In this document: positions 24,405-35,737 of the stretch, piece by piece | How positions within the stretch are numbered: the first letter of the stretch is position 1 | Layout: each line of letters starts with the position of its first letter | NCBI RefSeq assembly: GCF_000745775.1 | Contig: NZ_JQJY01000004.1 | Span: 248,001 to 312,000, forward strand | Reading direction: 5' to 3' | From: Flavobacterium sp. ASV13 | Lineage (GTDB): Bacteria; Bacteroidota; Bacteroidia; Flavobacteriales; Flavobacteriaceae | DNA: 64,000 nt | Program-made: the position numbers and the translations under genes | Notes under the pieces: model-generated | Database searches by the model: none | Seen by the model: the letters and a program-made list of their open reading frames with translations, nothing else | What the model was told of the DNA's origin: nothing

Positions 24405-25904
24405 TTAGTATCCAGGATTTTGTTGCCAGTTTCCGTTTGCAAATTGAATTTCTTCTATTGGAAGCGGAAATAATTCGTTTTTATTCGCTGTAAAACCAGG
24501 AATTTTTCCAACAGCTTTTCCAGTTCTTACCAAATCAAAGAAACGATGTCCTTCACCAAAAAGCTCCACTCTTCTTTCAGCATAAATAAAATCAGTTAAA
24601 GCTTGTCCAGAAGCTGTTACATCGTGATTATTATCTCCAAAAGCGCGTCTTCTCACCTGATTTAAATACTCTCTTGATTTTGCGTCATTGTTTCCTGCAC
24701 GACTGTAAGCTTCGGCTGCCATCAACAAAACATCTGCATAACGAATAGCTCTGTAGTTGTTTGGATTTGTTAAATTCAAATCTCCAGCTGCAGCTGAACT
24801 TCTTTTTCTTGGAATGTATTTTCTGTTGAAATATCCTGTGTCTTCATTTCCTTTTCCGTAGCTCACGCCTTTTCCTCCATCATAATTAGTATTTGCAGCA
24901 GCAAAAGCAGCAATATCTAAAATAGCAACATCTTTACGTTTATCGCCTGCTTCAAAAGCATCTGCACTTTCTTTTGTTGGAACATTAAAACTAAATCCTG
25001 AAGAGAAAAGTGGTCCTGAAAAATTTCTCACACCGCTAAATCCAACTGCTACGTTACCTTCACTACATTGCAAACAGCCAAATCCAGCTCCTTCAACATC
25101 TGTGTATTGTACTTCAAAAACAGATTCAGCATTATTTTCTCCATCCATTTCAAAAATGGAATTGTAATCGTTAACTAAAGAATATTTACCTGAAGTAATT
25201 ACACCGTCAAGGGCAGTTGCTGCCTGCGCAAATTTGTTTTCATATAAATATGCTTTTCCAAGAAGTGCCAAAGCTGCTCCTTTTGTTACACGCCCTTTTT
25301 GAGAAGCAATTGGAGATAAATTAGCAGCCGCAAAAGTCAAATCGGCTTCAATTGAAGCGAAAACTTCTTCTTTACTTGAACGCGGGATTGTTTTTTCATC
25401 TCCAATTTTAAACCTCGCATCGCCTTTCATTGGTATACCGCCAAACCATTTCACTAACTCAAACTGGTAGTATGCTCTTAAAAAACGTGCTTCAGCTATA
25501 ATTTGATTTTTTCCTTGAAAATCAGTTTTATCTTTAAATTCAAGAATGTAATTTGCTCTTTGAACTCCTGCAAACATCCAATTCCAGATATCTCTTAAAT
25601 TGCTGTTTACCGGAGTATGAATCATGTCGTCAATTTGTTGCCAGCCAATTACGTCTGTTGGGCTTTCTCCTCCACATAATGTATTATCAGAAGCAATTTC
25701 TCCTAATATGACATTTGCATACGAAGCTTGCAATAGATCATATGCTGCAATAAGCGCCTGATCGTAATCTGCTTTTGAGTTGAAATAGTTCTCAGAATCA
25801 ATAGAATATTCTGGTGTAGGATCCACGAACTCATCCGAACAAGAAATACATAAAGTCGAAAACAGAGTAAGCGTTATAACGGTTGTATATAAATATTTTT
25901 TCAT
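24405..25904 (-). CDS. SusD/RagB-family outer-membrane lipoprotein
   Basis: A 499-residue lipoprotein (lipobox STLCISCSDEF). Typical SusD features are present: the early YFNSKADYDQALIAAYDLLQ helix, TPR-like helices (EARFLRAYYQFELVKWFGG), and the C-terminal RRVELFGEGHRFFDLVRTGKA and FPLPIEEIQ. It forms the lid of the SusC transporter and binds glycan at the surface. It begins 11 nt after susC, in the same operon. Confidence 0.95.
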   Translation of the reverse strand: MKKYLYTTVITLTLFSTLCISCSDEFVDPTPEYSIDSENYFNSKADYDQALIAAYDLLQASYANVILGEIASDNTLCGGESPTDVIGWQQIDDMIHTPVNSNLRDIWNWMFAGVQRANYILEFKDKTDFQGKNQIIAEARFLRAYYQFELVKWFGGIPMKGDARFKIGDEKTIPRSSKEEVFASIEADLTFAAANLSPIASQKGRVTKGAALALLGKAYLYENKFAQAATALDGVITSGKYSLVNDYNSIFEMDGENNAESVFEVQYTDVEGAGFGCLQCSEGNVAVGFSGVRNFSGPLFSSGFSFNVPTKESADAFEAGDKRKDVAILDIAAFAAANTNYDGGKGVSYGKGNEDTGYFNRKYIPRKRSSAAAGDLNLTNPNNYRAIRYADVLLMAAEAYSRAGNNDAKSREYLNQVRRRAFGDNNHDVTASGQALTDFIYAERRVELFGEGHRFFDLVRTGKAVGKIPGFTANKNELFPLPIEEIQFANGNWQQNPGY

Positions 25905-25915
25905 TTTAATTGAAA

Positions 25916-28900
25916 TTAAAAATTAAAGTTTAGTCCCATTAAGTAGGTTCTAGGAATTGGATAGAAACCATAATCGATTCCTGCACCAATAGGAGACTGA
26001 GAAACATTATCACGATTTCCCGGACCAAATGAAGCACCAGGATCAAAACCTCTATACTTTGTAAATGTGTATAAATTATTTACCCCAACGTAAAGTCTTA
26101 ATTTTGTAAGTCCCGCTTTTTGAGCCACATTTGGATTAAGAGAATATCCTAATTGAATATTTTGGATTCTGAAATAAGAAGCATCTTCTACAAAATAATC
26201 AGAAAAAACATTGTTTGCAGTTGCTCCAGTTGTAACTCTAGGAGTAGAATTTGTTGATCCCTCGCCTGTCCATCTGTCTAAAACATAATTTAAACGATTG
26301 GCATCAGAAAGCGTTCTTTCATAATTACGAACCATATCATTTCCTACAGAAGCGAAAGAATACATTGCAAAATCAACATTTTTATAATTCATTTGAATAT
26401 TGAAACCCATTGTAGCAGATGGAATTGGATCACCAATATTGGTTTTGTCGTTTGTATCGATTTTTCCATCTCCATTTACGTCAACATAACGAAGATCTCC
26501 AGGAGCTGCATTTGCGCCCAAAGCAAGCTGAGATGGATGTGCATCAATTTCTGCCTGATTTTGGAAAATTCCATCTGTTTTATATCCGTAGAAATATCCT
26601 ATTGGTTTTCCAACTTCCATACGTGAAGGCGCTGGTTGTCCAACACCGAAAGCACCGCCTTCAATAAATCCTGTACCATTGTTAACTTCTTGTACAACAT
26701 TTTTAAGGAACGTAACATTATAACTTACAGCAAAATTGAAAGAATCTGAGAATTTATCTTTGTAATCAATTGCAAATTCAAAACCTGAATTTTTAACAGA
26801 TCCAGCATTTAAAGTTGGAGCACTTGCGCCCGGAGCGCCTGTTCCGTTAATTCCTGAAACTGGGATATTTGGCACCAATAAATCTTTTCTGATATCATTG
26901 AAATAATCAGCAACGATATACACTTTGTCGTTTAAGATTTTTATATCCAAACCAACATCGAATTTTTTCGCTTCTTCCCATTTTAAATCCGGATTTGGAA
27001 CCTGTCCTGTTGAACTTCCATTTACAATTGCTCCGTCAAAAACATAAGTTGCTTCACCGTTCAAAAGTCCTAAATAACCATAATTCGGAATTTGGTCGTT
27101 TCCTAACGTTCCGTAACTAGCTCTTAGCTTTAAGAAATTGATAAACTTAGGCTCTCCAAAAAATTCTTCCTTAGAAACAATCCATCCACCAGTAACAGAT
27201 GAAAAATATCCGATTTTGTTTCCTGGTCCAAATTTTGTCGAAGCATCACGACGGGTCATTCCAGACAATAAATACTTCTCTTTATAATCGTATTGAAGTC
27301 TTGCATAATATGACAATCTTCTTTGATCATAATTATAAGAACTGTTTGTCAATGTTTCTGAAATTCCTTTGGTTAAAGAAATATCAGCAAATTGCCATGA
27401 GTTATTAGGTACATCAAAACCAGTTGCTGTAAGTCCGTTACCCCATTCTTTAAAAATTGTTGTACCAACAGTTCCCTTTACATTATGACTTTCTGCAATT
27501 TTTGTTTCATAAGTACCATAAAGGTCAAATGAATAGTTGTTATCATTTACTGCTCCTTGAGTAACCGAACTTCTTTGTACATCAAAAACTTTTCCGCCAT
27601 AGCTTATTTGCGGTGCAAAAGTTTTCGATTCGCTGTTTGAAGTATTAAAACCAATGGCACTAGACAAGGTAAATCCTTTAAAGATTTTATAATCCAGTCC
27701 AAAGTTTCCATTTATTTTTTTATAGTTATAATCGTTATATGAATTTTCAATTTGCGCCAGTGGATTAATAATTTCATTTCCTAATCCTGTAGTGTTTGGA
27801 ACAAGCGTAAAACTACCATCTGCATTATACGGACTTAAAGTCGCCGGAACGTTTAATGCATTAAACAATACAGATCCAAGACCATTTTCATTTAATGTTC
27901 TTCTGGTGAAATACGTATAAATTACATTTGTTCTCAACTTGATTTTACTGCTTAAATCAGCGCCTAAACCAATTCTTGCTGTATTTCTCAAATAGCCCGA
28001 TTTATCTCCACCAACAATTCCTTCTTGGTCTAAATGTGATCCACTGATAGAATAAGTAATGTTTTCTGAACCTCCCGAGATTGTCAAATCATTATTAATA
28101 ATAGGAGCGCCTTTCTGGAAAACTTCATCTTGCCAGTTTGTGCCTTTTCCTAATCCGCTTACATTTGGATAAGGAATTGGTTTTCCTCCATTGGCATAAC
28201 TTTCATTTAATAAAAGTGCATATTCTGTCGCATTTAGCGTTGGAAGTTTTCTGGATGTTTCTTGAAATCCAGCATAACTGTTGAATGAAACTTTTGTTTT
28301 CGAATTCTTTTTACCCATTTTGGTCGTTACCAAAATAATTCCGTTTGCTCCAATTGTTCCGTAGATTGCTGCCTGAGCATCTTTCAATACGGTAATTGTT
28401 TCAATATCGTTTGGATTTAGCAAACTAAAATCTCCAACATAACCATCAATAATTGCAGTTGGTGAATTTTGCCCGTTTGTAGCAATACCACGAATACGAA
28501 TATCTAATCCCGCACCTGGCGCACCAGACTGTGTGGTTACATTCACACCCGAAACTGTTCCTTGTAAAGCCTGTTCAATTCTTGCTGGTTTCAAGATGTC
28601 CAGTGTTTTACTATCAACAACTGATACTGCTCCGGTAATTTCTCTTTTTTTCTGAGTACCATAACCAATGACAACAACCTCTTCGAGTGATTTTGCGTCA
28701 TCGGCCATTTTTACAGTCATTTTAGTTCCAGAAACTGCAATTTCCTGCGTTCTGTATCCTATATAACTGAAAACAATTGAAGCTCCTTTTGGAACTCCGG
28801 TTAACTTAAAAGATCCGTCAAAGTCTGTGGTTGTACTTTGCGACGAACTTTTAACTTTTACATTTACGCCAGGCAATGATAATCCTGACCCATCTACTAC

Positions 28901-28981
28901 CGTTCCGCTAACATCAATTGATTGCGCAAAGGCAAATGATGTGCACAACGATAGTACAATTAGTAACAATTTCGATTTCAT
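25916..28981 (-). CDS. SusC/RagA-family TonB-linked outer-membrane transporter
   Basis: A 1021-residue protein with a signal peptide (ending SFAFAQ). Order: carboxypeptidase-like regulatory domain (residues about 24-95, VSGTVVDGSGLSLPGVNVKV), TonB-box region (EEVVVIGYGTQ), plug (about 110-220, QALQGTVSGVNVTTQSGAPG and RIRGIATNGQNSP), then a 22-strand barrel ending in IPRTYLMGLNFNF. It imports oligosaccharides, here probably from beta-glucan. First gene of the PUL operon; the 241-base spacer upstream has no exact TAnnTTTG match on the minus strand, so its promoter may need an activator. Confidence 0.95.
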   Translation of the reverse strand: MKSKLLLIVLSLCTSFAFAQSIDVSGTVVDGSGLSLPGVNVKVKSSSQSTTTDFDGSFKLTGVPKGASIVFSYIGYRTQEIAVSGTKMTVKMADDAKSLEEVVVIGYGTQKKREITGAVSVVDSKTLDILKPARIEQALQGTVSGVNVTTQSGAPGAGLDIRIRGIATNGQNSPTAIIDGYVGDFSLLNPNDIETITVLKDAQAAIYGTIGANGIILVTTKMGKKNSKTKVSFNSYAGFQETSRKLPTLNATEYALLLNESYANGGKPIPYPNVSGLGKGTNWQDEVFQKGAPIINNDLTISGGSENITYSISGSHLDQEGIVGGDKSGYLRNTARIGLGADLSSKIKLRTNVIYTYFTRRTLNENGLGSVLFNALNVPATLSPYNADGSFTLVPNTTGLGNEIINPLAQIENSYNDYNYKKINGNFGLDYKIFKGFTLSSAIGFNTSNSESKTFAPQISYGGKVFDVQRSSVTQGAVNDNNYSFDLYGTYETKIAESHNVKGTVGTTIFKEWGNGLTATGFDVPNNSWQFADISLTKGISETLTNSSYNYDQRRLSYYARLQYDYKEKYLLSGMTRRDASTKFGPGNKIGYFSSVTGGWIVSKEEFFGEPKFINFLKLRASYGTLGNDQIPNYGYLGLLNGEATYVFDGAIVNGSSTGQVPNPDLKWEEAKKFDVGLDIKILNDKVYIVADYFNDIRKDLLVPNIPVSGINGTGAPGASAPTLNAGSVKNSGFEFAIDYKDKFSDSFNFAVSYNVTFLKNVVQEVNNGTGFIEGGAFGVGQPAPSRMEVGKPIGYFYGYKTDGIFQNQAEIDAHPSQLALGANAAPGDLRYVDVNGDGKIDTNDKTNIGDPIPSATMGFNIQMNYKNVDFAMYSFASVGNDMVRNYERTLSDANRLNYVLDRWTGEGSTNSTPRVTTGATANNVFSDYFVEDASYFRIQNIQLGYSLNPNVAQKAGLTKLRLYVGVNNLYTFTKYRGFDPGASFGPGNRDNVSQSPIGAGIDYGFYPIPRTYLMGLNFNF

Positions 28982-29191
28982 AATTAGTTAGTTTTTATTG
29001 AAAGATAAATTTATTCGTTCCTATTAGGAATCCGCTAAATTTAACCTCAACAAAAAACATACATCACAAAAAAAATGTTACTAAATTCAATATATCGTAA
29101 AAAATATCTCGAATTAACTAATATTTACGAATGTTAATTTTCTTAACATTTACATTACAAAACCCTTACAAATGCAGAATGTTGTGGTAAT

Positions 29192-29228
29192 GTATAGTTT
29201 TTTAGCGCCATTTTTTGCGCTACTATAC
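29192..29228 (-). terminator. two-part hairpin overlapping the stop of the PUL regulator gene
   Basis: GTATAG (29192-29197) pairs with CTATAC (29223-29228) and AGCGC (29204-29208) with GCGCT (29217-29221), giving a stacked hairpin that includes the stop codon at 29223-29225. Confidence 0.5.
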
Positions 29229-32018
29229 AGCCAAAATATATTCAACTAAACCGATTTCGTGCTGTAAATCCATTTTTTTGCGCAAACGGTATCTTTTAAT
29301 TTCAACACTTCGGACAGAAATATTAAATAATGGCGCTATTTCTTTTGAAGAAAGATTCAAGCGAAGATACGCACACAAACGAAGGTCATTTGGAGTTAAT
29401 AAAGGATGTTGTTGTTTGATGCGTTTTAAGAAATCCTTATCCGCATTATCAAAAGCTTCCTTGAAAACATTCCAGGAATCTTCTTCAGTAATATTTTTGT
29501 TAATCGTACTAATTACCGATTTGATGTTTTTGCCTTCGCCTGTTTTCTGCAAATCTTCTTTAATAAAAGCGAGCAATTCATTTTTACTATTCAAACTCAT
29601 CGTTGAAACTGCCAATTCTCTACTTTTTGTATCTACATCCTGAGAAAGCTGTTCATTTCTCAATTTCATCAATTGCTGTTCATTTTCTAATTCTTTGATT
29701 TCAAGTAAAAGATTATTCTCTTCAATTAATTTTTCTTTTTGTTTCTGATAATAATTTCGGTACGCCTTATTGATAAAATAAGCAATCGCCAGCATCAACA
29801 AGAAATAAATAAAAACAGCCAGATTAGTCAAATACCATGGTTTTAAAACTACAAAAGTATAAACTGCGGTATTTTCAAGAATACTATTGGCATATTTCGC
29901 GCGAACTTTAAACGTATATTTTCCTGGAGAAAGATTTTTGAAATTTACTGTTGCTTTTGTACTCCATTCACTCCATTCATTCTGAAAACCTTCCAATAAA
30001 TATTGATATTCTGTATTGATATATTTATTGTATTCTGGAACCGTATAATTGAGCGTTATATTATTATCGTTTGAATGAAAGCTTCCTTCCTCCTGAATAG
30101 CAACATCTTTTAAAACTTCATTTTGTTTGTTAATCGCAATATCAGTAATATGAACGCTATAATTTTTAAAAACTAAATCATCTATATTTAAAGTATAATA
30201 GCCATCTGTTGTACCAATTAAATAATTGGATTTGGAAATCTGTGTAATATTCTCATAACCAAGCATTGAATTTGTCAAGGAAGCTGGAATAGGAATTACA
30301 TTCTGCTTCAGCTGATTGCTTAGCTTACTTGCCGAGAAATAATGAATATAGTTTTTTGAAAAAAGCCAAATTTTATTAGAATTGTCCACAATCAATTTCC
30401 CAGAAGTATATTCATCTTTTTCAAAAATTGAACTCAAAACGGCATCTTTTTCAAATTGTTTTGTTTTTGAATTCAGTTTAAAAATTCCGCCTTTAAAAGC
30501 ATAATAAATTGAATTATTAAACTTCGTCAAACTCGCACGTGTTCCATTTTTAGGAGATTTATAAGTATAAAAACCATTTGTTTTCTGTAATGAATTATCA
30601 AGTTTTAATCTAAAAATACCTTTGTATTCATGACTTACATAAATTTCTAAATGATCTGAAATTTCAAAATAGCGTGAAGAATAATCAAATCCACGAATTT
30701 TATTCCGAAATACCCATTGATTGTTTATTTTTTCTAAAACGGAAATCCCGTAGTAATTCCCCTGAAACAAAAGATTTTTATTGTTTGGAACCGGTTCAAA
30801 TTTCCATGTTCCGGAAGCAGCGAAAATATTTCTGGCCGTATCATTTACCACAACAAATGTTCCCGAATCATGACCGCAGAAAAGCGTATCTTCATAAACA
30901 AAAAGCGACCAAACCTGCCCTTTTGTTCCGTTTATAAATTTAAAATCGCTGTTGCTTTGAAGCGGTCTGCAAAAAAGGCCCTGATTTGTTCCAATATACA
31001 AAAGCCCTTTATAAACTGCCGAAGCGTAAACCGTTCCTAAAACGCCCGAATCATCAGTGAAACTGTGCACTGGCGACTGCATATTAATACAATTAATTCC
31101 GTTATCAAGTCCTGCCCACAAATTCTGATCTTTATCTTCAAAAAGCGACAAAGCTGTATTGTTGCTCAATCCTTTGCTCTGCGAAAGATGGTATTTTAAT
31201 TTTCCTTTATCAGATAAAACAAAAATTCCGTTCGAAACCGTTCCTAAAGCAAAATTTCCATTCTGAAGTCGCTGACTACTATAAACAAAACTCGATTTTA
31301 ATTCCGAATCAACATCAGTCAAAAAAGGTGTCAATGTATTTCCAGTAAGTTTATACATTCCGTCAAGCTGTGTTTGAATCAACAAACCGTCATCAATGAC
31401 AAAAATATTGGCAATCGTAAACTTTTTAAGAATTGGATTATCTGAAACTAACTTTGCCTTTCCACTTTCAATTTCAAAAAGACCTTCTTTCAAAGTTTGA
31501 AAATAAATCGCGTTTTTTGGCGCAAATGATTTTACAACACCATTTTTTGGCGCAATAATTTTAAATTGTCCAGTTTTAGTATCGTAAATGTAAATGCGGT
31601 TAAGCGATTGAAACAAAATCCATTGATCGTATTTTAAAATGTTCCAAAATTGTTCATCATCCAGAATTTTATTTTTGATTGCGTCACTTAAGGACTTGTA
31701 TTTCAGTTTTCCATCGGCATTTCTTGTCCAGTAACCAAAATTCATATAAGTTCCCGTATAAATCTTATTTCCAATTACTTTTACAGAACGCAAAATCGTT
31801 TCGTTTGGCGCTGGATACAACTGCCAATTTGTTCCATTATATTCTAAAAGCCCATCGTTATTAGCGAAATACAAGTAATTTTGATCATCCTGCGAAATCA
31901 TCCAACTTTGATTTCCAGCACCGTAAACTGCTGAAGAATATTTAATAATTGGCGGAAATTCCTGCGCTGACAGGAAAAAACTCATCAAAATAAACAAGGC
32001 AGAAAGTTTTGTTTTCAA
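29223..32018 (-). CDS. membrane sensor/HTH transcriptional regulator with beta-propeller and triple-tyrosine domain
   Basis: A 931-residue protein: signal peptide (FFLSAQ), about 650 residues of periplasmic propeller repeats, a Y_Y_Y domain (YNKYINTEYQYLLEGFQNEWSEW, about 660-730), one membrane helix (LAVFIYFLLMLAIAYFI, about 745), a coiled coil, and a C-terminal LuxR-like HTH (LTPNDLRLCAYLRLNLSSKEIAPLF). The histidine kinase and receiver domains of hybrid two-component sensors are absent, so it would act as a one-component regulator crossing the membrane. Its place behind the susCD operon suggests it senses a beta-glucan fragment and activates that operon. It is transcribed separately, in the same direction. 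Confidence 0.87.
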   Translation of the reverse strand: MKTKLSALFILMSFFLSAQEFPPIIKYSSAVYGAGNQSWMISQDDQNYLYFANNDGLLEYNGTNWQLYPAPNETILRSVKVIGNKIYTGTYMNFGYWTRNADGKLKYKSLSDAIKNKILDDEQFWNILKYDQWILFQSLNRIYIYDTKTGQFKIIAPKNGVVKSFAPKNAIYFQTLKEGLFEIESGKAKLVSDNPILKKFTIANIFVIDDGLLIQTQLDGMYKLTGNTLTPFLTDVDSELKSSFVYSSQRLQNGNFALGTVSNGIFVLSDKGKLKYHLSQSKGLSNNTALSLFEDKDQNLWAGLDNGINCINMQSPVHSFTDDSGVLGTVYASAVYKGLLYIGTNQGLFCRPLQSNSDFKFINGTKGQVWSLFVYEDTLFCGHDSGTFVVVNDTARNIFAASGTWKFEPVPNNKNLLFQGNYYGISVLEKINNQWVFRNKIRGFDYSSRYFEISDHLEIYVSHEYKGIFRLKLDNSLQKTNGFYTYKSPKNGTRASLTKFNNSIYYAFKGGIFKLNSKTKQFEKDAVLSSIFEKDEYTSGKLIVDNSNKIWLFSKNYIHYFSASKLSNQLKQNVIPIPASLTNSMLGYENITQISKSNYLIGTTDGYYTLNIDDLVFKNYSVHITDIAINKQNEVLKDVAIQEEGSFHSNDNNITLNYTVPEYNKYINTEYQYLLEGFQNEWSEWSTKATVNFKNLSPGKYTFKVRAKYANSILENTAVYTFVVLKPWYLTNLAVFIYFLLMLAIAYFINKAYRNYYQKQKEKLIEENNLLLEIKELENEQQLMKLRNEQLSQDVDTKSRELAVSTMSLNSKNELLAFIKEDLQKTGEGKNIKSVISTINKNITEEDSWNVFKEAFDNADKDFLKRIKQQHPLLTPNDLRLCAYLRLNLSSKEIAPLFNISVRSVEIKRYRLRKKMDLQHEIGLVEYILAV

Positions 32019-32187
32019 ATCTATCGGGGTATTAATTTATTACAAAAACAGTCCTAAAATAGCTTATTTTATGTTGAAACAACAAGTTTTTAGTAAAAAA
32101 AGCATCAATGCCAGAAACGAAGCTTAACTTATTGAATTAGTTAAAATTTGGAACAATCTCCTTAACTAAACTCAATTCAAAATTGAT

Positions 32188-32195
32188 TACTTTTG
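32188..32195 (+). promoter_or_regulatory. -7 promoter element TActTTTG before uvrA
   Basis: Exact TAnnTTTG match 19 bases before the ATG at 32214. It makes the TTG at 32202 an unlikely start, since transcription would begin near it. Confidence 0.5.
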
Positions 32196-32213
32196 TAAAA
32201 ATTGACTTTTTTT

Positions 32214-35009
32214 ATGCAAATTGATCTTTCTACACTCGACCCGAAACAAAATATAATCATTAAAGGAGCACAGGTACATAATCTAAAAAATGTAGATGTT
32301 GCCATTCCGAGAAATAAACTTGTTGTGATTACAGGGCTTTCAGGATCAGGAAAATCCAGTTTGGCATTTGACACTTTGTATGCCGAAGGACAGCGTCGTT
32401 ATGTAGAAAGTTTATCGTCATATGCACGTCAGTTTTTAGGACGTTTAGACAAGCCAAAAGTCGAATATATAAAAGGTATTGCGCCAGCAATTGCAATTGA
32501 GCAAAAAGTAAATACTACAAATGCACGTTCGACTGTTGGAACATCAACTGAAATTTACGATTACATCAAACTTTTATATGCCAGAATTGGCCGTACTTTT
32601 TCTCCGATTTCAGGAGAAGAAGTCAAAAAAAATACGGTTAGCGATGTTATTTCAGATGTAAAATCATTAGAAATTGACAGCAAATGGCTTTTATTGGCTC
32701 CTATTCATTTAGAAGAAGGACGACAACTTGAAGACAAACTAAAAGTACTTTTACAACAAGGTTTTGCACGTATTTTAGTTGATAATGAAATGGTTCGTCT
32801 GGATGATTTCACAGCTTCAGAAATGCATTCACTAGACAATAAAGACATATTATTAATTATTGATAGAATTGTTGTAAAAGAGGAAGAAGAATTCTACAAT
32901 CGTCTGGCTGATGCGGTACAAACTGCTTTTTTTGAAGGAAAAGGAATTTGTTTTCTTCAGGAATTAGGTTCAGAAAAACGTTTTTCATATTCCAATAATT
33001 TTGAGCTTGACGGCATTACATTTTTAGAGCCAAATGTTCATTTGTTCAGTTTCAACAATCCGTATGGCGCTTGCCCAGTTTGTGAAGGCTACGGAAATAT
33101 CATTGGTATTGATGCCGATTTAGTAGTTCCAAATACTTCCTTATCTGTTTTCGAAAGTGCAATTTATCCTTGGCGCGGCGAAAGCATGAGTTGGTATAAG
33201 GATGAATTTGTAAAACATGCCTATAAATTTGATTTTCCAATTCATAAACCTTATTTCCAATTGACAGATGATCAAAAAGATTTGATTTGGAAAGGAAATC
33301 AGTATTTTCAAGGATTAAATGATTTCTTCAGAGAATTAGAAGAAAAGAATTATAAAATACAAAACCGTGTAATGTTATCGCGTTACCGCGGAAAAACAAA
33401 ATGCCACGCTTGTCGAGGAAGACGTCTTCGCGAAGAAGCTTCTTATGTAAAAATCAATGGCAAAACGGTTTCAGAATTAGTTGATTTACCGATCAGACAT
33501 TTGGTTACTTTTTTCAAAAATATTGATTTGAATGTTTATGAAGCACAAATCGCAAAACGTTTAATGGTTGAAATCAATAATCGTTTGTCATTTTTGACTG
33601 AAGTTGGTTTGGATTATCTAACGTTAAACCGAAACTCATCAACGTTATCGGGAGGTGAATCACAGCGTATTAATCTTGCGACTTCATTGGGAAGCAGTTT
33701 AGTGGGTTCTATGTATATTTTAGATGAGCCGAGTATTGGTCTTCATCCAAAAGATTCTGAACGACTGATTAAAGTTTTGCTTTCTCTTCGTGATTTAGGA
33801 AACACAGTAATTGTCGTTGAACATGATGAAGATATCATGAAAGCAGCCGATATGATTATTGATATTGGCCCTGAAGCAGGAACTTTTGGAGGAAAACTGG
33901 TGGCGCAAGGCACTTATCCGGAAATATTAAAATCGGATTCATTGACTTCAAAATATCTAAATGGTGATCTGGAAATTTCTGTTCCGAAAAAAAGACGAAA
34001 ATTCAAAAATCATATTGACATTATTGGTGCAAGAGAAAACAATTTAAAAAATATTGATGTTACTTTTCCGCTTGATGTTTTAACAGTTGTCACTGGCGTT
34101 TCCGGAAGCGGAAAAAGTACTTTGATCAAAAAGATTTTGTTTCCTGCCATGCAGAAAAAACTGGAAAGCGCTGCTGAAAAAGCAGGTCAGTTTAGTGAAA
34201 TAAAAGGTTCTTTTTCTCAAATCAAACATATTGAATACGTAGATCAAAATCCGATAGGAAGAAGTTCTCGATCAAATCCCGTAACATACATCAAAGCCTA
34301 TGATGACATTCGAGATTTGTATGCAAAAGAAAAATTATCAAAAATAAGAGGTTATCAAGCCAAACATTTTTCTTTTAATGTTGATGGAGGCCGTTGCGAA
34401 ACTTGCAAAGGAGAAGGCTCAATAAACGTTGAAATGGTTTTCATGGCCGATGTTTCTCTGCCATGTGAAACGTGTGGCGGAAAACGATTCAAAAAAGAGA
34501 TTTTAGAAGTTACTTTTGACAACCAAAACATCAACGATATTCTGACCATGACTATTGATGATGCTATTGCTTTTTTTGAAAAAAATAAACAATCTAAAAT
34601 CACTCAAAAATTACAGCCTTTACAGGATGTTGGTTTGGGATATGTGCAATTAGGACAATCCTCTTCTACTCTTTCTGGTGGTGAGGCACAACGTATTAAA
34701 TTAGCTTCATTTTTAGTAAAAGGAGCAACAAAAGACAAAGCCTTATTTGTATTTGATGAACCAACAACTGGTTTACATTTTCATGATATCAAAAAATTAT
34801 TGGCTTCTTTTGATGCTTTAATTGAAAAAGGACATTCTATTATTGTAATTGAACACAATCTCGATTTAATAAAGTGCGCTGACTGGATTATTGATCTTGG
34901 CCCTGAAGGCGGTGAAAACGGAGGTCATTTATTAGCCACAGGAACTCCTGAAGATATTGTAAAAGTAAAAGAATCTGTTACTGGAGTTTATTTGAAAGAC
35001 AAACTTTAA
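32214..35009 (+). CDS. uvrA: excinuclease ABC subunit A
   Basis: A 931-residue DNA damage recognition ATPase. Both ABC modules are complete: Walker [10 protein letters not shown] and GVSGSGKST, signatures LSGGE at about 480 and 825, and Walker B motifs YILDEPS and FVFDEPT. The zinc-binding CxxC pairs CPVC/CHAC and CETC/CETC are all present. ATG 32214 is used because of the promoter at 32188-32195. It works with UvrB and UvrC (not in the window) in nucleotide excision repair; flavobacteria often have a second uvrA, and I cannot tell which copy this is. Confidence 0.96.
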   Translation: MQIDLSTLDPKQNIIIKGAQVHNLKNVDVAIPRNKLVVITGLSGSGKSSLAFDTLYAEGQRRYVESLSSYARQFLGRLDKPKVEYIKGIAPAIAIEQKVNTTNARSTVGTSTEIYDYIKLLYARIGRTFSPISGEEVKKNTVSDVISDVKSLEIDSKWLLLAPIHLEEGRQLEDKLKVLLQQGFARILVDNEMVRLDDFTASEMHSLDNKDILLIIDRIVVKEEEEFYNRLADAVQTAFFEGKGICFLQELGSEKRFSYSNNFELDGITFLEPNVHLFSFNNPYGACPVCEGYGNIIGIDADLVVPNTSLSVFESAIYPWRGESMSWYKDEFVKHAYKFDFPIHKPYFQLTDDQKDLIWKGNQYFQGLNDFFRELEEKNYKIQNRVMLSRYRGKTKCHACRGRRLREEASYVKINGKTVSELVDLPIRHLVTFFKNIDLNVYEAQIAKRLMVEINNRLSFLTEVGLDYLTLNRNSSTLSGGESQRINLATSLGSSLVGSMYILDEPSIGLHPKDSERLIKVLLSLRDLGNTVIVVEHDEDIMKAADMIIDIGPEAGTFGGKLVAQGTYPEILKSDSLTSKYLNGDLEISVPKKRRKFKNHIDIIGARENNLKNIDVTFPLDVLTVVTGVSGSGKSTLIKKILFPAMQKKLESAAEKAGQFSEIKGSFSQIKHIEYVDQNPIGRSSRSNPVTYIKAYDDIRDLYAKEKLSKIRGYQAKHFSFNVDGGRCETCKGEGSINVEMVFMADVSLPCETCGGKRFKKEILEVTFDNQNINDILTMTIDDAIAFFEKNKQSKITQKLQPLQDVGLGYVQLGQSSSTLSGGEAQRIKLASFLVKGATKDKALFVFDEPTTGLHFHDIKKLLASFDALIEKGHSIIVIEHNLDLIKCADWIIDLGPEGGENGGHLLATGTPEDIVKVKESVTGVYLKDKL

Positions 35010-35044
35010 TGCTTATGCAGTGAGCATTTCATAATAATACAAAA

Positions 35045-35077
35045 CAGCCATATGATAACCATATGGCTGCTTTTTTT
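35045..35077 (+). terminator. intrinsic terminator after uvrA
   Basis: The arms CAGCCATATG (35045-35054) and CATATGGCTG (35060-35069) form a perfect stem with a 5-base loop, followed by a T-run. Confidence 0.85.
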
Positions 35078-35119
35078 AAGTTACTTCTGCTTGTAACTTA
35101 TGGCGTAAAACCTATAGCA

Positions 35120-35425
35120 TTAAGCGACTAAACATCTTTCTTCAAAAGGAACACCATCCTCATCGATGGCAACCAATATTTTTTTCTGCTTTGAAGCTTC
35201 TAAAGTAAGATAAAGCCATGCAAACGACCACAATCCTAAAGTCAAGCAAAAAATAATAAAATTCAAACCATGATTTACCGCTTTTCCGCCTTTTGAAAGC
35301 ACTGCAAAAAGCAATTCATCATTTCTCTCTTCTAGTATAAATCCATTATGAACTTTGTTTGAGATCATATTAGAAAATACTTGTAAGCTTTGTTCTTGAC
35401 TAAGTGGATTGCCTTTCATAATCAT
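35120..35425 (-). CDS. hypothetical small membrane protein
   Basis: A 101-residue protein with a single hydrophobic segment in the middle (LNFIIFCLTLGLWSFAWLYL) between a charged N-terminal half (SQEQSLQVFSNMISNKVHNGFILEER) and a short acidic tail. There is no signal peptide, so it is probably an inner-membrane protein. The start may be 35419 instead of 35425 (MIMK). I do not recognise it. It is convergent with uvrA and separated from the next gene by the 372-base spacer that follows. Confidence 0.55.
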   Translation of the reverse strand: MIMKGNPLSQEQSLQVFSNMISNKVHNGFILEERNDELLFAVLSKGGKAVNHGLNFIIFCLTLGLWSFAWLYLTLEASKQKKILVAIDEDGVPFEERCLVA

Positions 35426-35737
35426 TAATTAATTTAAAATATTAATTTATACTACTACAACTACTTAACACATTTCAGGTTCTGAAAAGTATTTCAATCT
35501 CAATAAAACACAAATCAGCTAACATTATTGCTTAATGAACGATTTTTTTTATCATTCTCAATAAAGTATTGCTAAATTCTTAGCTAAAGTTAGTTTTAAT
35601 AAAATTAATCTCAAAGAAAAACAGTGTTAAAGTTTTAAACTTAACTTCTTATTATCAATAACTTAACCAATATTTCCAACTATAAAAACTTAAAACTCTA
35701 TATTTAAACTTTTGCAAGTATTATAAAAACAACAAAA
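35426..35737. other. AT-rich spacer without a visible gene
   Basis: The spacer is AT-rich and carries no long open frame, tRNA or repeat that I can see. The only clear feature is the terminator at 35738-35761 at its right end. Confidence 0.4.
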
